From Termitomyces sp. T153 (taxonomy: Eukaryota > Basidiomycota > Agaricomycetes > Agaricales > Lyophyllaceae): a DNA stretch of 64,000 nucleotides. Numbering within the stretch: position 1 is the first letter of the stretch; each line of letters starts with the position of its first letter. Positions 1 to 10,510 of this stretch are shown in pieces. Where the stretch lies: NCBI GenBank assembly GCA_018296165.2, contig JACKQL020000022.1:558001-622000 (forward strand), read 5' to 3'. The notes under the pieces were generated by a model, which was given only the letters and a program-made list of their open reading frames with translations, was not told the DNA's origin and made no database searches. Made by a program: the position numbers and the translations under genes.

Positions 1-2249
1 GGAGATGGAGGAGAATAGGGACAATGTGAAGCTCTTTCATGACATGTTCTTCTACAACTAACTAGTAAACACCAACATTCCAGTGGGTCAGCCCTACCTG
101 CTGCTCACATTTGAGTGGACACTAATCACAAACAAGGAAATTTATGCCGAGGTGGCAAAGCTATGCCCACACAAGGCTCCAGGTCTGAGCAGAATCCCCA
201 ACATCATAGTCATGAAGACAAGGTACATATTAGTACTGTATTTGGGCCCAGTTTTCAGAGCCACATTTGCACTAGGAGAATACCCAGAGAGATGGAAGAT
301 GTTCAGGACTGATTTGTTACAATTTCTACAGTGCAGGGCAGATTGAAGGTGCAGAGGGGAAGGATGGGGAGTTGACAACATCATTTGTAAACAACATGGT
401 GGTAGTGGCAGAGGGGAGAGACATGGAGGAGGCAGTGAGAAGAGTCGAGGACATGATGAGCTGAAGAGAAGGAGCGGGGGCTTGAGCAGACACACACTTC
501 TCAATTTATGAAACAAAAAAGTTTGTGGAAGTGGGATTCTTGAGGAGGAAGGAGAGGCCTGGACACCAAGGGGAAAAGACTAGACTGGTGGAGAGACCTA
601 GCATCAAAGTGGCAGGGGTGAACATAGCAGTGAAACCAGTCCACAAGTTGCTAGGGGTCCTTGTAGACCAAGAACTCAGATTCAAGAAGCATGCAGCATA
701 TGTGCAGGGATGGTAGACAGCTGTAGCAATGAAGACAAGGAGGCTGGTGAAGGTGAATGGTGGAATGAGAGGAGCATATATGAGGAAGGTATATGAGGCA
801 GTGGTGGCACCAACAATGTTGTATGTGGCAGACATCTGGTGCATGCCAGACATGGAGGTGAATGGGAGGACAGTGAAGGGGTTGTGAGGAGTGATGGCAA
901 AACTGGGGAGGGTGCAGAGGATGGCAGCAATACAAACCCTTGGAGCACTGAAGACAATACTAAGCAACTTGCTCAACACACATGTGGGGTTCTTGCCCAT
1001 CAATATAAGGGTCCAGAAGGTCTGCATGAAAGCCACTGCCCAGATTGCAGCCTTGCCCAAGACCCACCTGCTCCACAAGCCAGCAAGACAGGCAGCAACA
1101 TTTGTCAAACATCACTACTCCTCTCTACACTATATCATGAAGGCACTGGGTGAAGACCTCAAGATGGTGGAGACTATAGAGGTGGTGAGGAAGGGGCCTG
1201 GGTGGAGGTGCCTGGCCAAGGTGGCAATTGATCCCATGGTGGAGGAAGCAATGGAGAGAGAGAGAAATAATGAGACCAACACCAGAATTTACACCAATGG
1301 GTCAGGTCAGAAGGGGATGATAGGAGCAGCAGTGGTGCTTTACAGAGGATTTAATCACCCAAAGGTAGCAAGGAAGTGCCTGAGAAAGGAGGAGGATCAT
1401 ATAGTGTTTGAAGGGGAGTGCATAGGGCAGGTTTTGGTATTAGAGCTACTGAGAGTGGAGCTAAAGAGCAGGAGAGTCACAAGGATGGTGGCAAGCATAT
1501 CCATAGGAACAGACAACCAGGCTGGGATCTGTGCTGTGGAGGACCCAGGACCAGGCACAGGACAATACCTCATCAATGAGGTGTTAAATGGAATCCAGAG
1601 GATCAGGAGAATTGGCTCAAAAGTGGACATAGAGATTCAGTGGACTCTAGGGCATCAGGGCATAGCTGGCAATGAGCGAGCTGATAGGGAAGCAAAGAGG
1701 GCAGTGGAGGGCAACAAAATCAACATGGGTGGTACACAATTCCTGCAAAAACCCCTCCCCAAGTCCAAGGCTGCCATCATAGCAAGACACAAGAAAGTGT
1801 GGTGCAGCACAGCACAAACCAAGCTAAGGGCATCACCAAGGTTCGAGAAGGCCAAGGCAATTGACCTGGACTTCCCAAACACAGCCAGAATCACCTCAAC
1901 ATTATTGAGCTTACCTTGCAAGCATGCGTCATTGCTAGTCCAACTCTGCATGGGCCATTGCCCACTCAACACATATCTCTGCTGTATCCAGAAAGTCAAC
2001 TCACCCTTGTGTACAGCATGCAGTGAAGCCCCCAAGATAGTCAATCATTACCTCCTGGACTGCAGGACACACAGCAAGCATCAGTGTAGCCTGCACAGAG
2101 TCATATGCCCAGGACCCAATGCCCTCAGCACTTTGCTCAGTGACCTGAATGCCATAGAAGCCGAAATCACATACATACATGTGACAAGACAATTTGAAAG
2201 ATCCTTTGGAGACCTGTTGAGACCTGCAGAGATGAGGGATACCCAGTGA
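1..2249 (+). mobile_element. Degenerate Tad-like LINE, ORF2 remnant (RT and RNase H)
   Basis: Remnant of a non-LTR retrotransposon pol ORF, entered part-way by the window edge. The first third reads as reverse transcriptase N-terminal sequence (KAPGLSRIPN, then FRATFALGEYPERWK). Most of the RT palm is then missing before a catalytic-loop remnant reading FVNNMVVVAEG, where the usual FxDD has become NN. A long open stretch (891-2249) carries an RNase H domain: IYTNGSG (first Asp now Asn), FEGEC, GTDNQAG and LGHQGIAGNERAD. It ends in a Cys/His cluster (CTACSEAPKIVNHYLLDC) usual at the C-terminus of fungal Tad-type LINEs. In-frame stops occur near 460, 715 and 885, some as TGA where CGA is expected. 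The element cannot be functional. The assignment to a Tad-like clade is from motif style only. Confidence 0.85.
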
Positions 2250-2505
2250 GAGTCCTGAGATGACAGTGCCTACCTGTACCATACTTCCCTTATAGTCTTC
2301 CCTTGATTTCATTTTCTTCACTCTAATCACTCTTTTATGCAATAGCAAGCCCACCAGGGCATAATATGGACTCGAGCCCAGTTCTGGGTGCACCTTTGGA
2401 GTTATAGTTGACTTACTTATGACAGAACATTGCTTACAAGAGTACATACAAAGACCCCGACATAGGGCACAGCCACAATGGGAATTGGAAATAAAAAATA
2501 AAGAA
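2250..2505 (+). mobile_element. Probable LINE 3' untranslated tail
   Basis: Non-coding stretch between the LINE stop and a short A-rich tract (AATAAAAAATAAAG near 2491). It is CpG-poor like the ORF. The A-rich tract is the likely 3' end of the retroelement; no target-site duplication can be paired because the 5' end lies outside the window. Confidence 0.45.
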
Positions 2506-2588
2506 GAATGTAATATAGATACATAATTGCTTTATATATAAAATCTCAGTATTGAATTGTAAGAGAAAAGCAACACTCAGTCAATGAA

Positions 2589-2817
2589 ATACAAAGACCT
2601 CACTGAACAAAGTGAGGTTGGTTCTGGATCTTAGCATTGAGTTGAGAAAATACAAAGACCTAACTGAACAAAGTGAGGTTGGGTCTAAATCTTAGGATTG
2701 AATTATCAAATACAAATACCTCACTAAATGAAGTGAGGTTGGGTCTGGATCTCAGTGTTGAGTTAGAATATCAAGGACCTAACCAAATGAAGTGAGGTTG
2801 GGTCTAGGACTTAGCAA
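2589..2817. repeat. Four-copy ~60-bp tandem repeat with internal hairpin
   Basis: Four imperfect copies begin at about 2589, 2650, 2710 and 2768. Each has ATACAAAGACCTCACTGAAC, a short gap, then AGTGAGGTTGGGTCT and GATCTTAGNATTGAGTT. CCTCACT and AGTGAGG within each unit can pair, giving one hairpin per unit with a loop of about 6 nt. In copies 2 and 4 the left arm is changed (CCTAACT, CCTAACC), so pairing is weaker. The array lies between the LINE tail and the next transposon remnant. It may be subterminal repeats of either element. Confidence 0.8.
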
Positions 2818-2868
2818 GAGCTACAGGCCTGTGCCAAAGGCACAGCCCATATCCCATTAGCTTTATAG

Positions 2869-3400
2869 GGGGCAATGATGCTTTTGCATTTATTGGTCCT
2901 GCCAATGTTCTGCATGCAGTTCATTTCATTCCAAGATTCTAAGGAGATACTACCAATCAGCTATTAGGTCAATCTATGGCACAGAACCCAGAAGAAAAGG
3001 ATGTTGATTATGATTGCCATACATTAATATATAAGCAGACATCAATTGGTTTTTTTATTACAGGCCTAAGCACTAATATCAAATTTCTAGCCTTGCTGAC
3101 AAGAATATGTTTGTGCATTTTACTGGTGGTAGAATTGGTCATCAAATCACACAAGAAGCAAATCATGTTATGCAAAAAAGCATGGAAAAGGCTTATTTTG
3201 CAGACATACCAGTCTCCTCTTCTGAAGATTCAGATGATGAACTTCTGAACCTTGAAATCCAGGCAGGAGAAGCACTGACTGAAGAGGATGTTTATGAACA
3301 AGATAACAAGGAGGATATGAGCAATGAAGATGGTGATAATGAAGACAGTGATGATGAACAAGAATACTTTGAGGAATTTCTAGGCTTTGGAGCATTGTAG
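2869..3400 (+). pseudogene. C-terminal remnant of a transposon-encoded protein with acidic tail
   Basis: Broken coding remnant. One frame reads AFAFIGPANVLHAVHFIPRF, then GQSMAQNPEEKDVDYDCH, interrupted by stops and frame changes. From about 3103 it reads NMFVHFTGGRIGHQITQEAN, and it ends in a strongly acidic Ser/Asp/Glu tail with a normal TAG at about 3400. This order (VLR..H.IP.F, then a DMFxRFxGGGIGH-like motif, then an acidic tail) is familiar from the ends of large repeated ORFs in mushroom genomes. I cannot name the transposon superfamily with confidence. The last 294 nt are open. CpG is almost absent, matching the surrounding dead elements. Confidence 0.5.
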
Positions 3401-6400
3401 CCTTTGTAAATACTAGGTATCACAATTGTTTATAAAAATTTGAGAAATCAGGTACTCCCACAATATGAAGAAAACCCCTGTAAAATGTTTTGGTGATTTA
3501 GTTGTTGGATGGTCCAATGCTTTTCACTTGTACTTTTACCAAAAGCATGTCAAAGACAAGGTAAAGACAGATTTATTTGAATATAGATACAGCAAGCAGT
3601 ATTAGTCTCTATGTTTTTCTGTGTGCATCAAGATAAACAATTCATATAGGTAAGTAATTTAAATACCATTATGTGTTTAATGTGGTAAGGCCTGGTAAGG
3701 CTGAGTCAATCTGGGATTCCCCTGGGATCCCTCAAACCAGGATGGCATTCTATTATCTGTAAATTCCATGATATTTGTAAATCATCTCAACATTATCATC
3801 ATGAGTCTACATCAAAATTACCACTTAATATGACTTTCTTATTGTACTCTTATTCTAAGTACCTGGCATAATGCTTTGATCAACCAATGCCCAGGCCATA
3901 TTTGGCCATATCCGCTGAGCAACCTTTTGTTGATGACCTCCGAAGAAAATTTTCTCCATCAACTTTATACTGAACATGCCAAAAGGATCACGATCAAAAA
4001 AACCGTGTCAAAACCATCAACTTCTATCTCCATTTACTTAACGCTGACTTTATGAAACTGATTTAGCGATGAAACAAGCACACGATGATTTTTTTTTTAC
4101 ATACCTCTTGAGGTAAGAAGAATAAGCTAATGTCACTAGGTAAATAAATCAAGTAAGAGATAGTATAAAGTAAATGTATGACTCAGTTCTGCGCACGTCA
4201 ACGTGAAACGAACTGGAGTATGACAAATAGTGAGGGTGGCCGTAGCCGAACACACGTGATGAAAGGAATATAATGCGTGACACCCGTATAGTAAAACACG
4301 CTCACTCTATGACACTTTTCAGAAAGATAGAGAATATGGTGAGTGCGTATAATAAGTGGATTTGCATGCGCAAGAGATAGTAGAGTAGGAGGAATATCTT
4401 GAAATACTTCGTCGCCTAAAAACTTGTATAAGCAGTGGTGAGCAGGCGAGGTTGAGGAACAAATGTCTTAACCACACCCACCGTCCAGTTATCGTAAGAC
4501 TGGATAGATAAGGACACTGGCTGAGCTAAATCTGACGAATTATGACGAGATGAGACACGCGATGACTAGAATCATCTTCGAAAAACGCTGTAACACCGGT
4601 GGAAAATAAAGGAAAACATATGTATGGCAAAATATCGCATCATTCGAAGAATGTGCGTAGCATACGTGGACGCGACCAGATATGTAGCTGGGCCCCGTTG
4701 TTCATGCGCGGACCTACCTACCTACCAGCTGCATGTAAGAAATTAATTAAAGTAAGACAAGGTGACAACTCGCAGACAACCGATGTTTATCGTGGCACAA
4801 TACTGAATGTGGCGGCAGCGTCCATTTTCAGGTGATTTAAAATGTCGTTTGCGTTGTTTTACGTACTGTACGTTCACCTATGAAATCTCTCGTTCCGTCT
4901 CCCACGGGGCTTGCCACAAGCCTACGTTGTCCATCATGATCCACTACTTGTCAACTAATCAATTGCACCTTCAAACAACGTTGTGATGGATACCATGTCA
5001 TTTCTGAAGTTCTCATTTTGGGGCACAAGAAAAGGTGGTGGAGCGTGAGTAATGGAACAGTGTAGAGTGGAACAGCGTGAAAGTGAGAGCATGAGAGCAG
5101 TGGTGTTGTGAAATGTGCAACATCTACTGAGTCAACTCCAAGTGCGGAGAGAATGAAATGGAAAATGGAAAATGCCTTATTTTGATGATTCATCCCTTCA
5201 TTCTATTCCCACTCATCTATGTACCCGCGAGCCGACATTCCGCGATATATTAGATATATGTTTTACCGTACGAACATTGGCAATAAGGATTCCAACGCAG
5301 TCTAGGAATTCCTTTTGAGAAGTCCAAACATTTTGGACACATTATAAACTGTTCCTTTGCGTGTTCTACTTTACATTATAGTTTTTTCAGGCGTGATACA
5401 GATATTCATTAAGGTTGATGAACAGTGGTGATTGGTGAGGAAAGATGTGCTTTTAACTAATGAGGAAGAATTTTGTAAACCGCTTAAGTGCCCAACAGCC
5501 GCCTGCAAAGTGGCTGAATTGGACCAATTCCCTGACCGCCTAGCCCTTCTAGTGAAATGACGCTCTCGTTGAATATAACGCATCTCGTGGCGCAGAATCA
5601 TCTATGTATTGTGCCCCAAAGCACACTATAAAAATAAAAGTCAGACTATTCGAGAAGCCTGTATTTGATGACTAGGCGGAAACAACATATAAACAGACCT
5701 TGTCCAAAGACGGCGTATCGGTAGCTGATAAGGCAACACTCGTTGTAACGGAGCTGACGCAACCGCCGCGTTTGACGTCCTCCACATCGCATCAACCTGA
5801 ACTCCAAGCCATAAATCTGATGACTAAGTATTTGATTCACGAACGATGAGAATCAGAGACCATCGATATATCATGACATAGCAAGATGGGTCACTTGAGC
5901 AAACTATAAAAGAACACGCGCCGGATGTGAGAATCGCGCCCACCAAGAGCCCCCGTTGATCACATGAACCCGACATGAAATGCATCTATCGGTCCGAATC
6001 CTGTGGGCTAGTCACAGAATAATGGAGGCGAAGTTATGAAAAAAATCCGAGAGAGTATCGCATCAATGGAGGATATTCAGAATATGATAGATATGGATGT
6101 CCATACATAGCACGCGATACGGAAGCACGACTCAACCATCTTTGGCCTAGTAAAATTTCACAGCGATGGAGCTACTAGTATGGAATCCATTTTTCGTTTG
6201 TGGAAAAAAGATCACGTCGCATGCGATGCGACGCGGGCCTTTTCAGAAAAAAGTTGTTCATGGGGCTAGTGCGAGTTCAAAGATAGGCACAAGCTGATAT
6301 GGGCAGAGGTCACTTGGCAGGTACCATCGTTGGTGTGAGTATGAGTTGCCAATTTCTAGACAAGAACAGCGAGTTCCTCGGAGTAGTTGCTTCGTAGAAT

Positions 6401-7689
6401 CCACGAACTGCCCTGTTCATGCATAGTAGAAAACAGATGACCATCCCGGCATCGAAGGTATTGGCCGCCCGGGAAAGTGTTGTTGGATGTTGGAACAGGT
6501 ACACTATATGAAACCTTTGCCGCAGGTCTGCACCCACAAACGTCGTAGCTTTGACGTGAAATGTGTAGACAGATATGGAGTACACATTAAGGACTCCATC
6601 ACGTCAGTATGTACAAGGAGAGCACTGCAATGGGCTCAACTGATACTGAGTGGAGGTTATCAACATACCCTTGATGTTCAAGAACCAAGAATGAGACTGC
6701 GTCAACCTAATAAGAAAGTCAGTGGGCACGATGCTAAATGATCTTTGTTCGTACCCACAACCCTCAGTGATGTGAGTCAAATTCTGACAGATAACGAGAG
6801 GGTGGAGAAGCGCGAGGCACTGCTACATTCATCATAGATTAAAATTAGGCGCCTGTGTGAGTTCTTCTGGGAGATTGAGTGCCAAATTGTATTTTTGACG
6901 AGCGGGAAATCTAGAAGCCAAGGAGGTGTGTGACCCTGGTACAAGACTATCCACTTGCCCGAAGCCGGATATGCAAGCTGAATAAAGAATTAGCCTTGAG
7001 GAGACACTGGGAGGTGATCGGGCTCGCGAAGAAAAGAGCGAGATCGAAGCTGTGATGGTGTGAAGAGAAAAGTTTGTGATCAAATGGAAGATCAGTGATT
7101 TAGCACTTGAGAAGTCGGAGGGCTGGAACACTTACTACTAATAGCTGTCAGAACATGGCGCAAACAATGCGACGAATATGTTTCAGGAGACTTTCCACAA
7201 TCGGCAGTGCTTGGATTTCCATCCCAATCATCCGGATTCTCGTGTGTATCGTTTTTGTTCGTTCCAATGGAATTCTCGTCGAGGGTCATTCTCCTCGAAG
7301 ATTCTCCACGTAGCACGAGCGTCAATGACGAAGATGTGCTGAGTACGATCCTGTTATAGGGTTTCTTTTGTGTGGAACGACGTCGACGTTGGATAAACGG
7401 CTATTGTGTTGAAGCCGAATTAGGTAACCTGTCTTTTTGTCTTGTCCCTCGTGACGAGATTGGCTGCGTTCCCCCGTGGCTGTATTGTCTTTTTCGCAGC
7501 AACCACAACGCCCGATCCAATAACAAAAAGCTCTGCAAGGAAGGTACAAAACAAAAACTTCGGGACGTTGCCGGTCTCTTTTTGTCCAACTCCAGATCAC
7601 ACGCGTACCGCCTCCGTTTCTATATAATCTCTAACAATGAAGCGAAGAAATCACGCCTCTACGGTCGTACATTTACTTCTCGTGTATCA
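3401..7689. other. Intergenic, no gene recognised; CpG-poor to CpG-normal boundary
   Basis: To about 3,900 the DNA is CpG-poor and A+T-rich, like the transposon remnants before it. From about 3,910 CpG dinucleotides become common, marking the edge of the depleted block. Only short ORFs under 100 codons occur on either strand, with no recognisable domain, tRNA or transposon end. The last 300 bases or so are pyrimidine-rich in places and may include the promoter and 5' UTR of the MYND gene. Confidence 0.5.
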
Positions 7690-8644
7690 ATGGCGACCTA
7701 TTACGCGCAACCAGCTGCTGCCAACTATTACACCTCTCCCATGTCGATGCAGAGACCAAGGGGCTATCGCATCTGCGACCAGTGCGGTGCAGTAGAGACT
7801 CCCTCGGCCAAATTCAGATTGTGTGGTGGTTGCGTATGTCTCGATTCTTTTTCGTTCTTTCTCATCACTCTGACATGGACCTTATTTACTCTTTTAGATG
7901 ACCACTCAATATTGTGTATGTCACCGATTTTGTTGCGCAATCACCGTTTCTGACTCTCTTATCTAGTCACAAGACTGCCAAAGAATGCACTGGCCCTCGC
8001 ATAAACCAATATGCCAACACACCGCAGGCCAAATCTCCAACATAAAACAATCTGCTGCTGCTGGATACAGCGACGGCGAACTCCAAAAATGCCTCCGAAA
8101 GTTTACCTCCGCTCACACTGCACTACTCGGATGGGCTGGCTTCCAGGCACTCAAACTCAAACGGACCCCTGCGAACATCCGTCAGAGCGCGTTGCTCATC
8201 GAACTCACTCACCACAACCGGTATCCTGAGTCACATCGTCGGTGAGTTCTCTGCAGCCTCCTTCATTCGGGGTAAGATCTCACTATCATTCCAGATTTTC
8301 CATTGCTAGGACTCACGTCGTGCCTCGTGCATACGTACGAGATCCTCTAGTCATCTCCGACATTCAATGGCGGGAGGAACGATGCCGTCGCAGCGGAGGT
8401 ATCGGGACTCTTGTAATTATCATCCAGTGTGGTGCCATTTCGCAGGTCATGCCCGTGGAGGTCGACCCTCCAAGCAGGATATCCTGGGACACTCGAGAGG
8501 ATTGGGAAGAGGTGCTCCATCACTTTGTTGAGTCAGGGAGGACCGACTTCCAACCTATATCCACCACACCGCGAGGGTGAGTTGTCTCCGCAATATTTCC
8601 CTTCAACCGGTGACTGACGGCTCTCTAGCATCTACTACGGATGA
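7690..8644 (+). CDS. MYND-type zinc-finger protein
   Basis: Five exons are inferred: 7690-7833, 7898-7915, 7967-8241, 8295-8576 and 8629-8644, all with GT-AG introns. Together they give 244 residues in frame to a TGA. The MYND finger spans about residues 36-77: CDQCGA, then CGGC joined across two introns to MTTQYC, then SQDCQRMHWPSHKPIC. The spacing matches the C-x2-C, C-x2-C, C-x3-C, H-x3-C zinc pattern. The 18-nt exon 2 sits inside the finger. The rest (GWAGFQALKLKRTPANIRQ, then DIQWREERCRRSGGIG and VMPVEVDPPS) matches a family of short mushroom MYND proteins with no assigned role. MYND fingers generally bind proline-rich partners; no enzymatic domain is seen. An alternative is that the 16-nt last exon is replaced by a longer one. 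Confidence 0.85.
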
Positions 8645-9907
8645 GTGCCGGCCGTCCCTCTCCGCTTTCTAGACTCCATCTCTATCACACCTCTGACGTC
8701 GCATCAGGCTCCTGCATTACATTTCTACCGTCTCGTTTCCCCTTTCTTGAAACAGTTAGCTTTCATTATAGTTGTGCCTCGTTTATATTTCCTCTATATT
8801 TATACTCTTCTGCTGTCTTCGCATCTTACCTGTTCATCACATACCATCATTCACATGTTGCTTTGTACTTGCTGTGTAACGTTATTATACCTGTACTGCT
8901 ATAGCTTGCTATCCAAGATCATCTTTGTGTGTTCCTTTCACTTTGTTGGAAGAGTTTATGTATGCGACAGAAGCGCTTTCATATCCGGCATCGAATGTAG
9001 CATAAGCAAGTGTGATTTACCTGGTACTATGATGAGCATTACATTTGGAGGGACTGGTCACCAGTCTGTATTCCCGCTGGTCATGAGTAAGTCTATCATG
9101 ATCACATGGAGCTTCACGAAGCACCCTTCTCTTGTGAGGTCATGCGTCACTGGCAGCCTGGAAGGGTGACTCAAGGTTGGCGACGAGAGGGTCAAGGAAG
9201 ATGGACTTTTCCACTGGAAGATCTGCATTCCCGCCATTATGTGTAAAGGTATCAAAATGATAAGAGTAGCGGGCACTGTAGTGACCCGTTTATGTGAACA
9301 TATGAGCCATTAGTACTTGGTATTCTTAATGAGAACGCGTGGATATACTTTTTTCTTTTTTTTGGTGGAGCGTTTGGACTGGTGATGGCGTTTACGCCCT
9401 GGGCGTATCCGTCTCACCCGCTGGCTTTCACTTGGAATCTCAACCAGGTTGTGTTCGATTTTTACCATTCTAGTTCACCACGAAGAAAAGCTTTTACGCG
9501 CTGAGTGTGGGACTCATGGCCCTTTGGGTGTCATCCTATCCCAGTACTGTTACGGGACCAAATACCCACTAAAACCCCGCTACTTGCCTTTCTTCTGGGC
9601 TCTTCATCCGGTATATTTCCTCCAAAAGGAGTGCTGCGCCATGTTTCTTGTACTAGGGCTAATGGGATAGCCTTTATGCCTAGCCATCTGTCCGTCATCT
9701 TAACATCCTGGCTTACCCTGTTCTCTACGGTTTATTCCATCTGTTTTTGATCTCTTCGTTTGTGAGGGGTCGCGTGGATATACTTACTTGATGCATATAA
9801 CTATGTACGTGTCAGATAACGTGACATTGAGTTTGAGTCCCCCGTATGCTTGCTAAGCAGCAACGGTGAAACATTTCGGAATTACTGGCAACTTATACTT
9901 CTCAAAA
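8645..9907. other. Intergenic, no gene recognised
   Basis: The stretch is pyrimidine-rich, with short ORFs that have no recognisable domain. The phrase GCGTGGATATACTT appears near 9336 and again near 9770, a short direct repeat of unknown meaning. The right end holds the promoter and 5' UTR of the phosphatase-inhibitor gene. Confidence 0.4.
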
Positions 9908-10510
9908 ATGACAAGTACACCGACAACGTCTGCGCCTGGCGATGGCTCTCGAACGCATGTAATAACAGATTCTGAGCCATACCCAGAGAGCTCTTCAAGT
10001 TATCCTAATCTGGTGGGGACACTTCGTCTGAGAACGGGACCCCGAAACCGGCAGCGGGTTGTGTGGAAGGATGATGTAGTAGACAACGAGGGATGTGGAC
10101 GAAAATCATCTAAGAGTGAGATTAGCTGTAAGACTCGTCTATGTTGACTGACATTCTGTTCTAAAGTTTGTTGTATATATCACAAACCACGCAAGTTCGA
10201 CGAATCATCGAGCGAGGATGATTCAGATTCGGATTCTGATTCCTCATTGAACATTCGTAGACCTCGAAGACATATACATGACCATGATCGCGACCATGAT
10301 CATAAGCACCATAACGAAGAATCTAACGGGGCTGGGCCTCAGGTGCGGTCAAGTCAGTCAGAGACAGTTTGTGAACTAGAGAAAGACGAGGATCATAACG
10401 CCTACGAAAGAATGCCAAGCTCAAATAAAGGCAAGCAAAAAGGCGAGTTATCTTGTTTATGGTTACAGTATGATACACTAATGCTGCGCGCAGCTGGGCC
10501 ATCGTCATAG
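9908..10510 (+). CDS. YPI1: Protein phosphatase 1 regulatory inhibitor, YPI1/PPP1R11 family
   Basis: Two exons (9908-10115 and 10167-10510, GT-AG intron) give 183 residues. The core RVVWKDDVVDNEGCGRKSSK continues across the intron as ICCIYHKPRKFDESSSEDDS. This is the signature of the YPI1/inhibitor-3 family, in which the RVxW-type motif docks on the PP1 catalytic subunit and the Cys pair plus KSKxCCIYHKP are invariant. The N-terminus is Ser/Thr-rich. Past the core come an acidic Asp/Ser run and a His/Asp-rich run (HDHDRDHDHKHH), then ERMPSSNKGKQK, the usual family ending. The last 20 or so residues after that are not conserved-looking. An alternative 3' end just after KGKQK through an unseen intron is possible. 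In yeast this protein regulates Glc7 in the nucleus; the same role is inferred here. Confidence 0.9.

Noticed and set aside
506..1108. 200-codon minus-strand ORF with hydrophobic stretches
   Set aside because: It is the antisense shadow of LINE ORF2, whose plus-strand frame has RT/RNase H motifs.
2589..2817. Regularly spaced repeats resembling a CRISPR array
   Set aside because: The whole 60-bp unit is repeated, including what would be spacers, and the genome is eukaryotic; it is a tandem repeat.
4000..7000. Small ORFs on both strands as genes
   Set aside because: All are below 100 codons, without motifs or splice chains; their density is what random CpG-normal DNA gives.
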